Assembly (NCBI RefSeq): GCF_018130215.1 | Contig: NZ_JAFCKQ010000002.1 | Span: forward strand, 496,001 to 560,000 | DNA: 64,000 nt | Source: Bradyrhizobium jicamae | GTDB lineage: Bacteria; Pseudomonadota; Alphaproteobacteria; Rhizobiales; Xanthobacteraceae | Direction: 5' to 3' | In this document: positions 60,643 to 64,000 of the stretch, piece by piece | Numbering within the stretch: the stretch's first letter is position 1 | Layout: every line of letters begins with the position of its first letter | The notes under the pieces: model-generated | What the model was told of the DNA's origin: nothing | Seen by the model: the letters and a program-made list of their open reading frames with translations, nothing else | Database searches by the model: none | Translations under genes and position numbers: made by a program

Positions 60643-62064
60643 ATGTCAGACAAGGCTCGAAAGGCGCTTCGATCGCTGCTCATGACTGCCGCTGTTGCCC
60701 CGGTCCTGCTGGCGAGAGGTGTCGCGGCGGAGGGATTGACCGAGCAGCAGCAATTCGCGCGCGGCATCTATCAGGAACTGGTCGAGATCAATACCACGAC
60801 CGCGACCGGCGACACCCAGAAGGCGGCCGAGGCGATGGGGGCGCGGCTGCGCGCGGCCGGTTTCCCTGAAGACGACGTCCACGTGTTCTCGCCGGCACCG
60901 CACAAGGGCAATCTGGTGGCCCGGTTGCACGGCTCCGGCGCGCGCAAGCCGATCCTGCTGGTCGCGCATCTCGACGTCGTGCCCGCCAACCGCGAGGACT
61001 GGTCGCTCGATCCGTTCAAGCTGACCGAGCAGGACGGCTATTTCTACGGCCGTGGCTCCAGCGACGACAAATACATGGCCGCGACCTTCATCAACAATCT
61101 GATCCGCTACAAGAAAGAAGGTTACCGGCCCGACCGCGACATCATCGTGGCATTGGAGACCGACGAGGAAATCCTCGATGCCAACGGTCTCGGCATGCAG
61201 TGGCTGATCAAGAACCACCGCGACCTGATCGATGCAGAGTTCGCGCTGAACGAGGGCGGCGGTGTCGGCCTGAAGAACGGCAAGGCGATCCGCAACAGCG
61301 TGCAGACCAGCGAAAAGGTCTCGGTCGGCTATCAGCTCACCGTGAAGGACAGCGGCGGCCACTCTTCGCTGCCGCGCAAGGACAACGCGATCTATCGCCT
61401 CGCCGAGGGGCTCGTTCGGCTCTCCAAATACAGTTTCCCGGTGAATCTCAACGAGACCACCCGGACCTATTTCGCGAAAACCGCCGAGGTCGACACCAAG
61501 CGGGCCGACGACATCCGCGCCATCCTGGCGCCGCAGCCCGATCCCGCCGCGGCGGCGCGGTTGTCGGAAAGCCCCGGATACAACGCACAGCTTCGCACCA
61601 CCTGCGTCGCCACCATGCTCGAAGGCGGTCACGCCCTCAACGCGCTGCCGCAGCTTGCGACTGCGAAGGTCAATTGCCGCATCCTGCCTGGCGAGCCGGT
61701 CGACGGCGTGCAGGCGACGCTCGAGCGTGTGCTCGACGACAGGCAGATCGAGGTGAAGCCGACCGGCCATGCGGTGCTGAGCCCGCCATCGCCGCTCAAC
61801 GAGGAGGTCATGGGGTCGATCGAGAAGCTGTCGAAGGAGTTCTGGCCGGATGCCGCGATCGTGCCGGTCATGAGCACGGGGGCCACGGACGGCAGCTATC
61901 TGCGCAACGCGGGGATTCCGACCTACGGTCACTCCGGCCTTGGCGCCGATGTCGACGACAACAGGAATCACGGCAAGGACGAGCGCGTGCTGGTGAAGTC
62001 CTTCTATGAGGGCCAGGAATACCTCTATCGCCTGGTCAAGATGCTGGCCGGTGGGAAGGCATGA
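60643..62064 (+). CDS. Secreted M20-family metallopeptidase
   Basis: A 473-residue M20/M28-type amidohydrolase with a probable signal peptide (ALRSLLMTAAVAPVLLARGVAA-EG). Metal ligands are recognisable: H in LLVAHLDVVPAN, D in GRGSSDDKY, the catalytic/metal glutamates in LETDEEILD, and NEGGG. A dimerisation domain follows (SGGHSSLPRKDNAIYRLAEGL). It would cleave a dipeptide or N-acyl amino acid in the periplasm. It is in the same series as the secreted amine-oxidation genes, and its stop overlaps the aspartate dehydrogenase start. Confidence 0.87.
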   Translation: MSDKARKALRSLLMTAAVAPVLLARGVAAEGLTEQQQFARGIYQELVEINTTTATGDTQKAAEAMGARLRAAGFPEDDVHVFSPAPHKGNLVARLHGSGARKPILLVAHLDVVPANREDWSLDPFKLTEQDGYFYGRGSSDDKYMAATFINNLIRYKKEGYRPDRDIIVALETDEEILDANGLGMQWLIKNHRDLIDAEFALNEGGGVGLKNGKAIRNSVQTSEKVSVGYQLTVKDSGGHSSLPRKDNAIYRLAEGLVRLSKYSFPVNLNETTRTYFAKTAEVDTKRADDIRAILAPQPDPAAAARLSESPGYNAQLRTTCVATMLEGGHALNALPQLATAKVNCRILPGEPVDGVQATLERVLDDRQIEVKPTGHAVLSPPSPLNEEVMGSIEKLSKEFWPDAAIVPVMSTGATDGSYLRNAGIPTYGHSGLGADVDDNRNHGKDERVLVKSFYEGQEYLYRLVKMLAGGKA

Positions 62065-62876
62065 TGGACAAGACAAGGACCCGTGTCGCGGTTGCCGGCC
62101 TGGGTGCGATCGGCGCTGATGTCGTCAGGGCGCTCGATCAGGGCATCGAGGGCTTGAGCCTGATTGCGGTGTCCGCGAGCAGCCCGGACAAGCATCGCGG
62201 CTGGGTCGCGGGTCTCAAATCTGCGCCAAAGATCGTGCCGATCGACGAACTCGCCGAGGTCGCCGACATCGTGGTCGAATGCGCGCCGAGCAAGGTAGTC
62301 CGCTCGATCGTCGCGCCCGTGGTCGAGCGCGGCAAGACTGCGATCGTGCTCAGCGTCGGCGCGCTGTTGCAGAACGAGGACCTCGTCGATCTCGCCAGGG
62401 CACATGGCGGCCAGATCATCGTGCCGACCGGCGCGCTGATCGGGCTCGATGCCGTGACCGCAGCGGCGGTCGGCACCATCCATTCGGCAAGGCTCGTGAC
62501 ACGCAAGCCGGTCGCGGGGCTGGTCGGCGCGCCGCATCTGGTCGAGAACGACATCCGGATCGAAGGCATCACCGAGCCGCTGCGCATCTTCGAAGGCAGC
62601 GCGCGCGAGGCGGCAAGGGGATTTCCGGCCAATCTCAACGTCGCGGTGGCGCTGTCGCTCGCCGGCATCGGCCCCGATCGCACCCGGGTGGAGATCTGGG
62701 CCGATCCGACGGTGACGCGCAACACCCATCGGATCGAGGTCGATTCCGATTCCGCGCGGTTCTCGATGATGATCGAGAACATTCCGTCGGAGAACCCGAA
62801 GACCGGCCGCATCACCGCGCTGTCAGTCATCGCCTGCCTGCGCAAGCTGCGCGCCTCGCTGCGGATCGGGACCTGA
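62061..62876 (+). CDS. nadX: L-aspartate dehydrogenase (NadX-like)
   Basis: A 271-residue cytoplasmic enzyme. It has a Rossmann motif RVAVAGLGAIGADVVRAL, VVECAPSKVV, the segment IVPTGALIGLDAVTAA, and the catalytic histidine in TRNTHRIEVDSD. It would oxidise aspartate to 2-iminosuccinate with NAD(P), or run in reverse, and can feed NAD synthesis in some bacteria. The ATG overlaps the M20 peptidase stop. Pairing with a nicotinamidase gene four bases downstream suggests a link to NAD or pyridine metabolism, or simply aspartate breakdown. Confidence 0.88.
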   Translation: MMDKTRTRVAVAGLGAIGADVVRALDQGIEGLSLIAVSASSPDKHRGWVAGLKSAPKIVPIDELAEVADIVVECAPSKVVRSIVAPVVERGKTAIVLSVGALLQNEDLVDLARAHGGQIIVPTGALIGLDAVTAAAVGTIHSARLVTRKPVAGLVGAPHLVENDIRIEGITEPLRIFEGSAREAARGFPANLNVAVALSLAGIGPDRTRVEIWADPTVTRNTHRIEVDSDSARFSMMIENIPSENPKTGRITALSVIACLRKLRASLRIGT

Positions 62877-62880
62877 GGCG

Positions 62881-63501
62881 ATGAAGGTCGGGCCCGACGA
62901 TCTCCTGCTCATCATCGACGTGCAGAACGATTTCTGCCCGGGCGGAGCGCTGGCGGTCGCCGACGGCGATGGCGTGGTGCCGATCATCAACCGGCTCGCC
63001 GGGCGCTTCGATCACGTCGCGCTGACCCAGGACTGGCACCCGGCGGGCCACAGCTCGTTTGCGTCGTCGCATCCGGGGGCGGCGCCGTTCTCGATGGTCA
63101 CGATGCCCTACGGCCAGCAGACGCTGTGGCCGGATCACTGCATCCAGGGCACGCCGGGCGCCGCGTTCCATCCGGGGCTTGCAACCGACAGGGCCGAACT
63201 CGTCATCCGCAAGGGCTTTCGTGCGGCGATCGATTCCTACTCGGCGTTCTTCGAGAACGACCGGACAACCCCGACAGGGCTTGCCGGATATTTGCGCGAG
63301 CGCGGCCTCAAACGCGTCGTGATGGCGGGGCTCGCGACCGATTACTGCGTTCAGTATTCGGCGCTGGATGCGCTGCGGCTCGGCTTCGAGACGATCGTGG
63401 TGCTGTCGGGCTGCCGCGCCATTGATCTGGCGGGCTCGCTTGTGGCTGCCACCAAGGCGATGGCGGAGGCAGGTGTCGAATTGGTGGAGGGCATCGTTTG
63501 A
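62881..63501 (+). CDS. pncA: Nicotinamidase/isochorismatase-family hydrolase
   Basis: A 206-residue cysteine hydrolase that converts nicotinamide to nicotinate and ammonia. The triad is D13 (DVQNDF), K111 (IRKGF) and C156 (ATDYCV). The metal site D51-x-H53 and H57 (DWHPAGH) and W83-P-x-H86 are intact, which is specific to nicotinamidase rather than general isochorismatases. It is the last gene of the series, four bases after nadX. Confidence 0.9.
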   Translation: MKVGPDDLLLIIDVQNDFCPGGALAVADGDGVVPIINRLAGRFDHVALTQDWHPAGHSSFASSHPGAAPFSMVTMPYGQQTLWPDHCIQGTPGAAFHPGLATDRAELVIRKGFRAAIDSYSAFFENDRTTPTGLAGYLRERGLKRVVMAGLATDYCVQYSALDALRLGFETIVVLSGCRAIDLAGSLVAATKAMAEAGVELVEGIV

Positions 63502-63588
63502 GTGCTGTCGAATGTGGGCAAAACCATTGTTTTGACAGGTCTTTTGTTCTAATCCCCGGCTGTTGACGTTCAATTGCGCGGAGATTTC

Positions 63589-64000
63589 GTGTCGGGACAG
63601 GCTTTACGGATTGGCACGCGCAAGAGCGCGATGGCGCTGGCGCAGACCGACGAGGTCGCGCGGCTGCTGCGTGCGTCGGCGCCGGAGCTTGCCGTCGAGG
63701 TCGTCAAGTTCGAGACGCGCGGCGACCAGGACCAGACCAGCAAGCTGCTCCGTCACGGCGGCAAGGGCGGCGCTTTCGTTGCCGAGATCCGCGAGGCGAT
63801 GCGATCAGGCACGCTGCAGGCCGCCATGCATTCGCTGAAGGACGTGCCGGGCAATGAGGAGACGCCAGGCCTCGTGCTCGCGGCGCTGCTGGCGCGGGAT
63901 GCGGCGAACGACTCGCTCGTGCTGCGGCCGGGCCTCTCGCTGGAGACCTTCCGCACATCGCGCGGCAAGGGCTTCATGATCGGCACCAATGCGGTGCGCC
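63589..64000 (+). CDS. hemC: Hydroxymethylbilane synthase (3' part outside window)
   Basis: About 137 residues are present. The N-terminal domain is characteristic of porphobilinogen deaminase: LRIGTRKSAMALAQTDEVARLL, then HGGKGGAFVAEIREAM and MHSLKDVPG. The dipyrromethane cysteine lies beyond the edge. The start is a GTG preceded by GGAG. It polymerises four porphobilinogen units into hydroxymethylbilane in haem synthesis. The 87-base gap after pncA contains TTGACA at 63532, so it may have its own promoter and be unrelated to the preceding operon. Confidence 0.92.
   Translation, partial: MSGQALRIGTRKSAMALAQTDEVARLLRASAPELAVEVVKFETRGDQDQTSKLLRHGGKGGAFVAEIREAMRSGTLQAAMHSLKDVPGNEETPGLVLAALLARDAANDSLVLRPGLSLETFRTSRGKGFMIGTNAVR

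Noticed and set aside
60646..62076. A 476-codon minus-strand frame opposite the M20 peptidase
   Set aside because: Antisense shadow with no family signature.
63532..63560. TTGACA as -35 of a hemC promoter
   Set aside because: A matching -10 at 16-18 bases was not found; the nearest TCTAAT is only ten bases away, so no promoter is called.
1..64000. CRISPR arrays, tRNA or rRNA genes, transposases, prophage
   Set aside because: No regularly spaced repeats, cloverleaf-like sequences, rRNA segments or transposase motifs were seen on either strand.

Overview
The window is high-GC Alphaproteobacterial DNA, most likely from Bradyrhizobium or a close relative. Three things point that way: dense ATGA/TGATG-coupled operons, many periplasmic-binding-protein ABC transporters and acyl-CoA enzymes, and dispersed palindromic repeats of a kind I recall from Bradyrhizobium genomes (37481-37557, 56745-57010). 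I saw no rRNA, tRNA, CRISPR array, transposase or phage gene. Family names come from reading the proteins; no database search was run.

Region 1 (1-20.9 kb) is a catabolic island for an organic acid taken up by a branched-chain-amino-acid-type ABC system and handled as CoA thioesters. It holds two solute-binding proteins (one cut by the left edge), livM/livH/livG/livF, two AMP-forming acyl-CoA synthetases, a phosphotransferase-fold protein with a small partner, both subunits of a Rieske ring-hydroxylating oxygenase, a PaaG-like crotonase, an SDR, an HSL-type hydrolase, an acyl-CoA dehydrogenase, a quinone-reductase-like flavoprotein, a phytoene-dehydrogenase-like oxidoreductase and a TetR regulator. 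A GNAT acetyltransferase and a HisC-type aminotransferase sit inside it. A similar palindromic site with a GGATTAT edge lies in the three main promoter regions (about 664, 4002 and 20068), which suggests one TetR regulon.

Region 2 (21-44.4 kb) is mixed: a DUF417 membrane protein, a membrane/spermidine-synthase-like fusion, two AmpC-fold serine hydrolases, glgC-glgA, a triple-rhodanese protein, a secreted propeller-like protein, three TadE/TadG-like pilus-associated proteins, a MocR regulator divergent from a DUF983 protein with a perfect palindrome between them, two divergent MFS transporters, and a MacA/MacB-type exporter behind a small secreted protein. A secreted TPR protein follows at 44.9 kb, flanked by an intact Asp/Glu racemase gene and a 48-bp remnant of the same gene's 3' end.

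Region 3 (46.2-63.5 kb) is a nitrogen-compound catabolic locus. A minus-strand operon (RpiR regulator, class III aminotransferase, amino-acid binding protein, racemase) diverges across a perfect palindrome from a plus-strand series (two Aap-type permeases, a GntR regulator and two tandem amidases). After a repeat-rich gap come a tandem RidA-like protein, a Tat-exported FAD amine oxidase, a secreted c-type cytochrome, a secreted RidA, a secreted M20 peptidase, L-aspartate dehydrogenase and nicotinamidase. The amine oxidase/cytochrome c/RidA trio, all with export signals, looks like a self-contained periplasmic amine-dehydrogenation module and is the most interesting system here. The window ends inside hemC.
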